In this document: one piece after another, positions 48,357 to 56,223 of the stretch
How positions within the stretch are numbered: position 1 is the stretch's first letter
Layout: each line of letters starts with the position of its first letter
Source: Planctomycetia bacterium
Lineage (GTDB): Bacteria > Planctomycetota > Planctomycetia > Gemmatales > HRBIN36
Direction: 5' to 3'
Length of the DNA: 64,000 bases
Assembly (NCBI GenBank): GCA_016795155.1
Contig: JAEUIE010000008.1
Coordinates: forward strand, 118,361-182,360
Notes under the pieces: model-generated
Seen by the model: only the letters and a program-made list of their open reading frames with translations
What the model was told of the DNA's origin: nothing
Databases searched by the model: none
Position numbers and translations under genes: made by a program

Positions 48357-49340
48357 TTACCTTAAGCCCACGATACGCCGGGCCTGTTCCATCGTGAGTT
48401 GAGCTTCATGACGTGCTTTCGCTGCACCCTGTTTCAATACCTGTTCAACATAGTCGAGATTGGCTGCCAATTCCTTGCGACGAGCCCGTGCTGGTGCAAA
48501 GTAGCCTTCAATCTTCTCCAGCAGCATCGTCTTGGAAGTGCCATACCCCATGCCACCTGCTAGATACTTGTCCGCCAGTTCCTGCTGTTCTGTTTCGCTC
48601 GCAAAGAGCTTGTAGAGTGCAAACACGTTGCAGGTATCCGGGTTCTTAGGCGCTTCCAGAGGCGTGCTGTCAGTGACAATGCTCATCACCGTCTTTTTCA
48701 GTGGCTTGCCTTCCGCAAAGATATCAATGGTATTCTGATAACTCTTGCTCATCTTCTTGCCATCAATGCCAGGCACTACTGCAGCAACATCCAGGCGGGC
48801 TTCAGGCAACGGGAACAGATCGGTCTGATACGTACTGTTGAAGGAACCAGCCATGTCGCGGGTCATTTCCAGATGCTGAACCTGATCCTGCCCGACCGGC
48901 ACAAGGTTGGAACGGTATGCGAGAATATCAGCAGCCATCAGAATGGGGTACGTGAAAAGACCAACACTGGGCGAAATGCCTCGCGCCACCTTGTCCTTGT
49001 ATGAATGTGCACGCTCTAACAATCCCATGCCTGCCACAGTGGAAAGAAACCAGGTTAGTTCGGTGACTTCAGGCACATCCGACTGTCGAAAGAAAGCAGC
49101 CTTGTTGGGATCGAGTCCCAGTGCCAGGTAATCGAGAGCCACATCACGCACATTGTCACGAAGCTGCTGCGGGTTCTGCAGCGTGGTCATGGCATGATAA
49201 TCAGCAATGAAGTAGAAACTCTCGTTGGTATCCTGCAAAGCAATATGTTGGCGGATGGCGCCGAAGTAATTGCCCAGATGCAGCTTACCCGAAGGCTGCA
49301 CGCCCGAAAGAACGCGTAATCGTTTGGAATTGGTGCTCAT
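48357..49340 (-). CDS. trpS: Tryptophan--tRNA ligase
   Basis: The 327-residue class I synthetase has the HIGH-type motif (SGKLHLGNYFGA, about 17-28) and KKMSKS at about 195, and charges tRNA-Trp. Co-directional with and 6 bases from the ASCH gene. Confidence 0.97.
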   Translation of the reverse strand: MSTNSKRLRVLSGVQPSGKLHLGNYFGAIRQHIALQDTNESFYFIADYHAMTTLQNPQQLRDNVRDVALDYLALGLDPNKAAFFRQSDVPEVTELTWFLSTVAGMGLLERAHSYKDKVARGISPSVGLFTYPILMAADILAYRSNLVPVGQDQVQHLEMTRDMAGSFNSTYQTDLFPLPEARLDVAAVVPGIDGKKMSKSYQNTIDIFAEGKPLKKTVMSIVTDSTPLEAPKNPDTCNVFALYKLFASETEQQELADKYLAGGMGYGTSKTMLLEKIEGYFAPARARRKELAANLDYVEQVLKQGAAKARHEAQLTMEQARRIVGLR

Positions 49341-49390
49341 TCCAGCAGTATAGTACCTCGTGTTCTACTAGCTACTTAGTGACGTTGCTA

Positions 49391-49532
49391 GTTCCCTTCT
49401 ACCCCTTGGGGAGAAGGGGTAGGGATGAGGGGTTTTATTCATGTTTAACCATGTTTGTTGACAACAGGGTTCAATACGATTTTATTCCCCTCACCCCCGG
49501 CCCCTCTCCCCAAGGGGGGAGAAGGGAGAACT
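49391..49532. repeat. Inverted pair of 'CTCCCCttGGGGAG' elements
   Basis: Copy one at 49391-49440 and copy two (reverse orientation) at 49480-49532 share the core CTTCTNCCC...TTGGGGAGA followed by a G-rich GGGATGAGGGG-type run; they are separated by about 40 bases. A third copy lies at 50551-50595. They stand between trpS and pirin. Confidence 0.8.
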
Positions 49533-49644
49533 TAGCTACTCGCTCCTTCTCGATACATCTGTCCCGTCTTCGAGCTTTCTGTTCAGGATTGACGACTCGT
49601 GGAACCCGTTGACAATGATGGTGTCTACGAAAAAGGAGCAAGTC

Positions 49645-50511
49645 ATGTCGAGTAAGAAAGTAGTGGATATCGTTCGCAATGTCCCCCCACACTGGGTAGG
49701 CGATGGCTTTCCGGTACGCAGCCTGTTTTCCTATGCAGATCGCCCGGAGCGTACCGATCCGTTCCTGCTTTTTGACTATGCAGGCCCGGCACAATTTGAA
49801 CCAGCCAAGAAACGGCGTGGCGTGGAAAAACATCCGCATCGTGGCTTCGAGACGGTGACCATTGTTTATCAGGGAGAGCTTTCCCATCGCGATTCAGGTG
49901 GCCATGCCGGGAACATTGGTCCAGGCGATGTGCAATGGATGACCGCTGCTTCAGGTGTGGTGCATGAAGAGTTCCACAGTGAACGATTCACGAGAATGGG
50001 GGGGCAGTTTGAAGTGGTGCAACTCTGGGTGAATCTGCCTGCCCGCGAGAAGATGAGCAAGCCCCGGTATCAGGAAATACTCGCTGCCCAGATTCCGACC
50101 GTGAAACTTCCAGCGGACAGCGGTGGCGTTCGAGTCATTGCTGGCGAATTGGAAGGCACCCGAGGCCCGGCAAAAACCGTTACGCCTGTCAACGTGTGGG
50201 ATATGTTCCTGCACGCAGGCAGCACAGTTGAACTGCCGATTCCGAAAGGCCACTCCACCATGGTCGTGGTGCAGAAAGGCAGAGTCATGATCAGAGATGA
50301 CACGCTGGTAGGTGTACAACTGGCGCATATGGATCGCGAAGGCGACAAGGTCAAACTGAATGCCGTGGTGAATTCGCAGCTAGTGGTACTGACCGGCGAG
50401 CCGCTCAATGAACCCATCGTAGGCCACGGCCCGTTTGTCATGAACAGCCGGGAAGAAATCAGCGAAGCCATCCGCGACTACCAGGCGGGGAAGATGGGGA
50501 TGCTGCGATAA
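49645..50511 (+). CDS. Pirin family protein
   Basis: AAGGAG is 6 bases before ATG 49645; the open frame to 49609 adds 12 residues without a site. The 288-residue cupin has the metal ligands in VEKHPHRGFETVTIV and VVHEEFHSE, the usual His-His-His-Glu arrangement. Pirins are iron-binding regulators or quercetinase-like enzymes; the role here is unknown. Confidence 0.93.
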   Translation: MSSKKVVDIVRNVPPHWVGDGFPVRSLFSYADRPERTDPFLLFDYAGPAQFEPAKKRRGVEKHPHRGFETVTIVYQGELSHRDSGGHAGNIGPGDVQWMTAASGVVHEEFHSERFTRMGGQFEVVQLWVNLPAREKMSKPRYQEILAAQIPTVKLPADSGGVRVIAGELEGTRGPAKTVTPVNVWDMFLHAGSTVELPIPKGHSTMVVVQKGRVMIRDDTLVGVQLAHMDREGDKVKLNAVVNSQLVVLTGEPLNEPIVGHGPFVMNSREEISEAIRDYQAGKMGMLR

Positions 50512-50550
50512 CGACTTCTCCCCCGGAGATGCATTCTCCCCTGGAGATAT

Positions 50551-50595
50551 TTTCTCCCTTCTCCCCTGGCGGGAGAGGGGCTGGGGGTGAGGGGG
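50551..50595 (+). repeat. Third copy of the CTCCC/GGGAG element
   Basis: TTCTCCCTTCTCCCC then GCGGGAGAGGGG and a GGGGGTGAGGGGG end, homologous to the pair at 49391-49532. Confidence 0.75.
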
Positions 50596-50660
50596 TTGCA
50601 ATCGAATGCGCTCTCGCGGCCCTCGGCACGGGTCTTCCGACCCCGCTGATTTGGTTCAAT

Positions 50661-50969
50661 TCAGACAGCCGAGAGCTCCCATTGCCGCGCCTTTCGTGCG
50701 AGTGCCTCTGCCAGTGTTGGCCAGTCGTGGAGTGTGGCCGGATCGAAATCGGCACCGTTTGGCCAAACCAGTGTGTGGACTTCAAGATCAATCTTCACTT
50801 GATTGAACAGGGCTAACTCCCGCAACGGGCCGTAAAGCTCGCCGAACAAAACCGGCTCAAAGTTGATCACCTGATCTGTCTGGTCATCAAATTGTACGTG
50901 CAAGGTATAAGGCGCTACCGTTTGGAACGACTTCACGCGGTAGATAGGATGCATCGACATCTTCATCAC
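50661..50969 (-). CDS. DUF2442 protein
   Basis: The 102-residue protein has VAPYTLHVQFDDQTDQVINFEPVLFG and ending VWPNGADFDPATLHDW, the DUF2442 signature. It overlaps the DUF4160 gene upstream; start could be GTG 50969, or ATG 50960 (GGAG 8 bases before). The pair resembles a toxin-antitoxin arrangement, function unproven. Confidence 0.88.
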   Translation of the reverse strand: MMKMSMHPIYRVKSFQTVAPYTLHVQFDDQTDQVINFEPVLFGELYGPLRELALFNQVKIDLEVHTLVWPNGADFDPATLHDWPTLAEALARKARQWELSAV

Positions 50970-51235
50970 TCCAGAGGATCAATCGGCAAAGGCGATTGTC
51001 CCGCCTGCAATCGTGCCCAATCAGCGAGCAGTTCTTCCTGGTGAAGCTCTGCCCATGCCTCCACAAGACGGCGCTGGCGTCTCGGGAGTTCACCGGCGAT
51101 CAATTCGACTGGATCGAGCCCAATGATTGCCACATCGTCTTGATAGTAAGCATGAAAATGTGGCAGGTGGTGTGGTACTCCAACCTCCATGTACATGCGA
51201 ATGATGATGCCAAAAAAGCGACTGAGTTCCGGCAT
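50966..51235 (-). CDS. DUF4160 protein
   Basis: The 89-residue protein begins MPELSRFFGIIIRMYMEV and has HHLPHFHAYYQDDVAIIGLD, the DUF4160 pattern with conserved His. Paired with DUF2442 in a 4-base overlap. Confidence 0.9.
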   Translation of the reverse strand: MPELSRFFGIIIRMYMEVGVPHHLPHFHAYYQDDVAIIGLDPVELIAGELPRRQRRLVEAWAELHQEELLADWARLQAGQSPLPIDPLE

Positions 51236-51321
51236 GGTGATATTCTATCGTCTGTGTACTCTATCTGCAATTCTTGATTCACGTGCCACTGGTCGCCTCA
51301 CAGAGGAGACCTGCGAGCACC

Positions 51322-51585
51322 TCAGTTGGTTATCCAAAAATAGACAATGATCAGGCAAACGATCACACCGAGAATAAGCCACCAGGGTTTCCGGGAGACT
51401 GATGCATCTTCCTCCAAAATAAAGTGTTCGCAATACGGGCAACGTTGAGCGTCTTCGTGAATGTGCTTGCGACAATAGGGACAGGGTATCGTTGCTTCTT
51501 CATCGTCAGAGTAGTCACGCTCCTCGTCGTCATCCCAATCATCTTCAGCGACATGGCGAGGTATAAAGAACTCCACATTCACCAT
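51322..51585 (-). CDS. Zinc-ribbon protein with C-terminal membrane anchor
   Basis: The 87-residue protein has an acidic N-terminus, a zinc ribbon (IPCPYCRKHIHEDAQRCPYCEHFI) and one transmembrane helix at the C-terminus (PWWLILGVIVCLIIVYFWI). Same plan as the 6843-7286 protein. Confidence 0.8.
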   Translation of the reverse strand: MVNVEFFIPRHVAEDDWDDDEERDYSDDEEATIPCPYCRKHIHEDAQRCPYCEHFILEEDASVSRKPWWLILGVIVCLIIVYFWITN

Positions 51586-51626
51586 AATTGGACAATGAGT
51601 TACGTTTCGTTACTTGTCCTTCATGG

Positions 51627-51694
51627 GTGCCACCGTTTGCGTACTCGCTGACGGTGCGCGGCTTGCAATCAACGAAGCACCGTCACTGTGGCAC
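51627..51694. repeat. Nested inverted repeats in the upstream region of the HD gene
   Basis: Outer GTGCCAC/GTGGCAC (51627, 51688) enclose inner GACGGTGC/GCACCGTC (51650, 51677). Unassigned planctomycete-type palindrome. An AT-rich TATAAT box follows at 51722-51727 and may drive the HD gene, but its -35 is unclear. Confidence 0.65.
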
Positions 51695-51752
51695 TCGTGC
51701 GGTTCCGTATTGTTAAATATGTATAATTTTTAGTGACTATTTGAGATCTCCT

Positions 51753-54617
51753 ATGACGATTGATCAGCTGAAGTTTCCTCTCATTTCAAGATTGCTCATT
51801 CGATCAAGTGATCTTGCACTTAAAGCAAAGCTCTTGATTGACAATGCACATAAGTTGCTAACCTTCTCGCCTTCAAGCTTTCCAAGTGGAACTGACCATA
51901 CAGCTACTCATACTATTACGGTCGAACAAATTGCTGAAATGCTACTACCTGAGTCGCTAGTAGCCAAATTGACGGATGAAGAGTTGTTCTTTCTTGTCTT
52001 AGCATGCCACTACCATGATCTTGGAATGGTAGGCACTGTCGAAGCTGATCGTGATGAGGAAGGTCGTAAGCAAACGAGACATGCACATGCCTTAACAATT
52101 GGAGAGAGATTAAAAGAACACTGGCAAGTGCTTGGGTTTAGTACTCAAAGAGAAGCCGAGATTCTTGGTGAGGTATGTAGAGGCCACCGACCAAACAGAT
52201 TGAAAGGCGTGGCAAATTGGGATGATCTCCATACTGAAATGATACTAGCCCCAGGAGTATCGATTAGAACGCGTCTTGTGGCCGGTCTTATTTACTGTTC
52301 AGATGAATTACATCTTGGTGGGGACAGAACTCCGAAGCTAATTGAGCAATACCGTGAAGTAACCCAGCCCGATGCTCTAAAGCATTGGAAAAGGCATGGG
52401 ATGATTTCAGGTCCAAGTATACTTGGGGAAGGACGTTTCACATTTGACGTAGCGCCTAAGTCAGCTGTAGCCGAGGAAGACTTACGGGCCAATGTATTTG
52501 CAAAGGGCTTAAGCGCAAGACGAGATCTAGTTGGACTACTAAAGCAATCCAATATCACAATAGAGCCAAGAAAAGTTTATGTTAATTGGGATCGAACTGG
52601 AATTTGGAAGTCTTTAATCACAGTATGCTTGGCATCTTTTCCCAACCCAATTAGCGAAGATGAATTAGTAAACGCCGTCTTAGAAGAATGGAGCAAGCAA
52701 ACTACCAAGTTCACGAATTTGATAGAACTTTGCCAAGAAGAGGAGCGAGACCAAACTTTGGACGTGAGACGCGCCATTAGTAAGGAAGTGACAAAGGGCA
52801 GTATCGATCAGAATTCCAAAGGCATAAGCCTATCTCTCCAAAAAAAGAACGCAGACAAGTTCTTTGAATTGATGCGTGAGATCGATAAGATTGATGAATT
52901 ATTCGCTGGAAGGTACCGCATAGGGTGGGAAACTCGCTTATTTGAAAGTCCATTTGGAAGAGCATATGTAGAGAAGAATGTTCTCCCAGCAATCGAAAGA
53001 GTGTTTACCGTATCATTTGCTTACGAACCATCACTTAACGAAATAAGAACCATATTACGCTATTCGCCATCTGCTGTTAGAGTAGCAGAGGTTTATCAGC
53101 CAAGTACATCAACTGTTTGCAAAGAAGAATTATTAAGGTTGGCAGTGATCACTGGTGGCATGTATGACTTGTTCAACGACACTTCACGAATACTTGAGCC
53201 TGAATTTCGTAAAGCGATTTGGTCGACAGTAAAGGGCAATGACCAGTTAGAGACGTCGCTACGATGGGTCGAAGAAATGACATTAGTAGGGGCGTATGAC
53301 CCTGAACAGATAGAAGGCTTGCTCATTCCTTCCAGCGCGGAACAAAGAGCAATGGAAACACCAAAATCGAGTAATGAGAAAACAACAATACATTTTACAC
53401 AAACAATTCCCAATAAGGCCCCTGCGGCCGCAACACTAATGTCTTATTTGGTAGTTGCCAGTGGCCGTTCGGGAAAGCCTTTGACAATTGCTGCCGAGAC
53501 AGATGGGGTACTTACTGCAGACATAAAAAGTGCCGAGACAGAAATTTCAGGGGGTAAGACCATACGATCAATACGATTTGCGCCGGAAAGGCCTAGAGTA
53601 GTCCCGTCTGTCACTTGCCCTGCGATCTTAGACTACGACGAGGCTTCGAACACAATCCGCTTCTTGCTGTATCCGCTTTCAGATCCAGTCGGCGATCAAT
53701 GTCCGCTCTTACTGAAACTTCCAACGCCGAACAAGAATAATCCGATGACTATGGTGACATTTACATGGTCTCTGCGGTGGGACAGAATGCAAATTAAGCA
53801 CCTAAAACAAATCGCATATCTCAATTCCATATCCAGAAGCAGAGCCTTCCGTATCGAATCAGTATTAGCGAGCGACGGTCGTACAATTGGAGTATCCAAT
53901 GCGACTGGGCTTGAGGAGGGGTTATTTCCACTTCCTTCCTGGCTTTACCTACTCTTGGACGCACTTGAAGGACAAGATGAATCTCTTGCGATCCCAATAT
54001 TCGTGATTCAGGAAGAACTACAGAAAGTTGCACTGCAAGATACTGCTCAAAAACTAGACTATTGGAAGGAATTTAGAAGCAGCAAGAAAATTTTGGGCAC
54101 TGCAATCGTTCTTCAGTTCGCTACTTCGGCTGGCAAAGTCTATTTTGAAGAAACGCTTAAGACTCAACCAGGGAGATTATTTAGCGCGCCAAGAATTGAT
54201 AGTCCAGATATTTCTCAAACTGAATTAGAGAAAAAATGGGATGAAGGAAAGGAGTTCTTTCAATTAACTTCTTATTACAATAAGGATATCTATGAATTAG
54301 GGGAAATACTCAGGAATTGGAGCACTGGTGATGGGGCGGATTTTCCGCTTCACTTTTCTTCATCCGGGTCGCCACCGCTATATGTCAAAAGCATGCTCTC
54401 AGTCACATTTCATCCCATTTGCAACACTGAGTGGGACGACATCCAACGAGTTGTTTTCCTTCTTAGACCAGTGAACGAGCCTGAAGGGTACTCAATGGAA
54501 GCGACGTACTGGGAATCGAAGGGGGATAAGAAGCGAGCTGAGCTGGCTCGTGAAATTGCCGATAGGAAAGCAAAGTTTGAAAAAGAGGTTGACGAGAAGC
54601 CCCAAGGTGTAGAGTGA
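51753..54617 (+). CDS. Large AT-rich protein with N-terminal HD domain
   Basis: The 954-residue protein starts at ATG 51753 and has an N-terminal HD phosphohydrolase-type domain: His49/His53 in TDHTATHTITVEQIAEM, then the HD dyad in CHYHDLGMVG (His88, Asp89), then RHAHALTIGERLKEH and a late RLVAGLIYCSDELHLGG. The remaining two thirds are unassigned, with a beta-rich middle and a charged C-terminus. No ribosome site is evident. The base composition is clearly lower in GC than neighbours on both sides (about 37-42% in sampled lines against about 55%), with many TTA and AGA codons: a sign of horizontal transfer. Confidence 0.7.
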   Translation: MTIDQLKFPLISRLLIRSSDLALKAKLLIDNAHKLLTFSPSSFPSGTDHTATHTITVEQIAEMLLPESLVAKLTDEELFFLVLACHYHDLGMVGTVEADRDEEGRKQTRHAHALTIGERLKEHWQVLGFSTQREAEILGEVCRGHRPNRLKGVANWDDLHTEMILAPGVSIRTRLVAGLIYCSDELHLGGDRTPKLIEQYREVTQPDALKHWKRHGMISGPSILGEGRFTFDVAPKSAVAEEDLRANVFAKGLSARRDLVGLLKQSNITIEPRKVYVNWDRTGIWKSLITVCLASFPNPISEDELVNAVLEEWSKQTTKFTNLIELCQEEERDQTLDVRRAISKEVTKGSIDQNSKGISLSLQKKNADKFFELMREIDKIDELFAGRYRIGWETRLFESPFGRAYVEKNVLPAIERVFTVSFAYEPSLNEIRTILRYSPSAVRVAEVYQPSTSTVCKEELLRLAVITGGMYDLFNDTSRILEPEFRKAIWSTVKGNDQLETSLRWVEEMTLVGAYDPEQIEGLLIPSSAEQRAMETPKSSNEKTTIHFTQTIPNKAPAAATLMSYLVVASGRSGKPLTIAAETDGVLTADIKSAETEISGGKTIRSIRFAPERPRVVPSVTCPAILDYDEASNTIRFLLYPLSDPVGDQCPLLLKLPTPNKNNPMTMVTFTWSLRWDRMQIKHLKQIAYLNSISRSRAFRIESVLASDGRTIGVSNATGLEEGLFPLPSWLYLLLDALEGQDESLAIPIFVIQEELQKVALQDTAQKLDYWKEFRSSKKILGTAIVLQFATSAGKVYFEETLKTQPGRLFSAPRIDSPDISQTELEKKWDEGKEFFQLTSYYNKDIYELGEILRNWSTGDGADFPLHFSSSGSPPLYVKSMLSVTFHPICNTEWDDIQRVVFLLRPVNEPEGYSMEATYWESKGDKKRAELAREIADRKAKFEKEVDEKPQGVE

Positions 54618-54792
54618 TTTTGACCTAATTGTTACCCTTGAATCCCCCCTGGTTCCCCCTATCATACCCTCACTTCACATCCTCTCGGCTGCTTCGTTTG
54701 CCATTGGTGTGCTGCCAGGTCCAATGGCTTTTCGTTGAACGCACTGTGTGTTCCTTCAATTGGTCCTGGGTATATATCCCCACGGGACTGTT

Positions 54793-56115
54793 ATGACTTT
54801 TACTGAACTCGGCCTAGCCGAGCCCATCCTTCGCGCTGTTACGAAGGAAGGCTACACCGTTCCTACGCCCATCCAGGCGCAGACGATTCCCCATTTACTC
54901 GAAGGCAAAGATGTCCTGGGCAATGCCCCCACGGGCACCGGCAAGACCGCCGCCTTCGCTCTGCCCATTCTTCATCGACTGAGCAAAGGCAAACGACCCG
55001 AAACCGGGCCACGACCGACTCGTTGCGTCATCCTGTCGCCTACTCGCGAACTCGCTGTACAGATCGACGAAGCATTCTATTCCTATGGCCACTACACCTC
55101 GCTGCGCGGCGCGGTGATCTACGGCGGCGTGGGCTATCAGCCCCAGATCATGTCGCTGCGACGAGGCGTTGATATTCTCATCGCCACGCCGGGCCGACTG
55201 GTCGATCTGATGAACCAGGGACTGGTCGATTTCAGCAAGGTAGAAATCTTTGTCCTCGATGAAGCAGACCGCATGCTCGACATGGGCTTTGAACCCGATC
55301 TCCGCAAGATCATGGCACAGTTACCCAAAGCTCGTCAATCGGTTCTCTTCTCCGCCACCATGCCACGAGAAATTGAGCAACTGGCCAAGTCGATGCTGAA
55401 ACATCCGGTGCATGTCACCATCGAAGGGCCCAAGCTCGAAAAAGGGCTGATTGAAGAATCCGTTTGCTTCATTCCTCAGAAACAGAAGAGTCAGTTCCTG
55501 ATCCACGTGCTGTCGCAAGCCGAAGTCAACCGGGTGCTGGTGTTTACCCGCACCAAGCACGGCGCTGACCGAGTGGTGAAACATCTTGCCAAGTCTGGAA
55601 TTGCCGCTGAGGCTCTGCATGGCAACAAGACGCAGGCGAGCCGCAACCGCACGATGCAGAATTTCCGCACCAGCCGCACCAAGGTGGTGGTAGCCACCGA
55701 TGTCGCTGCCCGTGGCATCGATGTCGATAACATCAGCCATGTGGTCAACTACGATCTGCCGATGGAACCCGAAACCTATGTGCATCGCATTGGTCGAACA
55801 GGCCGAGCCGGTGCCAAGGGTGTTGCCATCAGTTTCTGTGATATGGATGAGCAGAAGTTCCTTCGCAACATCGAACGATTGACGAAGAAGAAGATTCCCG
55901 TAGATCGCTCACCTCGGCCAGAATTCAAAGTGATACCTCACGACCCAATCGAGCATCACGAAGTGCGCGAACGCCAGCAACGCGAAATCGATCCGCGGCG
56001 ACACAACGCCAAGCGAAGCAGCCAGGGCCACGAAGGCAAACGCAAGCCAGGTGGCAAAACAGCCCACAACAAACGTGGCGAAAAGCTGGTCTCATCGCCC
56101 AAACGCTGGCGGTAA
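54793..56115 (+). CDS. DEAD-box RNA helicase (RhlE-like)
   Basis: The ATG at 54793 begins MTFTELGLAEPILRAV, the typical Q-motif region. Motifs: PTGTGKTAAFALPIL, PTRELAVQ, DEADRMLDMGF, SAT, and HRIGRTGRAG. The last 70 residues are a basic tail that would bind RNA. 440 residues. It is followed by two hairpins, the first a good terminator. Confidence 0.95.
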   Translation: MTFTELGLAEPILRAVTKEGYTVPTPIQAQTIPHLLEGKDVLGNAPTGTGKTAAFALPILHRLSKGKRPETGPRPTRCVILSPTRELAVQIDEAFYSYGHYTSLRGAVIYGGVGYQPQIMSLRRGVDILIATPGRLVDLMNQGLVDFSKVEIFVLDEADRMLDMGFEPDLRKIMAQLPKARQSVLFSATMPREIEQLAKSMLKHPVHVTIEGPKLEKGLIEESVCFIPQKQKSQFLIHVLSQAEVNRVLVFTRTKHGADRVVKHLAKSGIAAEALHGNKTQASRNRTMQNFRTSRTKVVVATDVAARGIDVDNISHVVNYDLPMEPETYVHRIGRTGRAGAKGVAISFCDMDEQKFLRNIERLTKKKIPVDRSPRPEFKVIPHDPIEHHEVRERQQREIDPRRHNAKRSSQGHEGKRKPGGKTAHNKRGEKLVSSPKRWR

Positions 56116-56142
56116 ACAGACTAGGATACTTGACTATTCTTC

Positions 56143-56176
56143 ACACCAATGGCGTTGCCATCGGTGTGTTATTTTT
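56143..56176 (+). terminator. Helicase terminator
   Basis: ACACCAATGGC / GCCATCGGTGT (one mismatch in eleven pairs), three-base loop, then GTTATTTTT. Confidence 0.8.
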
Positions 56177-56189
56177 GTTGCACTGTGTC

Positions 56190-56223
56190 TGGCCACTCCA
56201 ACAAGGCGTGGCCATTATTTTTT
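56190..56223 (+). terminator. Second hairpin with T-tract, at the kinase stop
   Basis: TGGCCAC / GTGGCCA stem with eleven-base loop and ATTATTTTTT. The T-tract overlaps the last codon region of the convergent kinase gene (stop at 56215). Confidence 0.8.
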
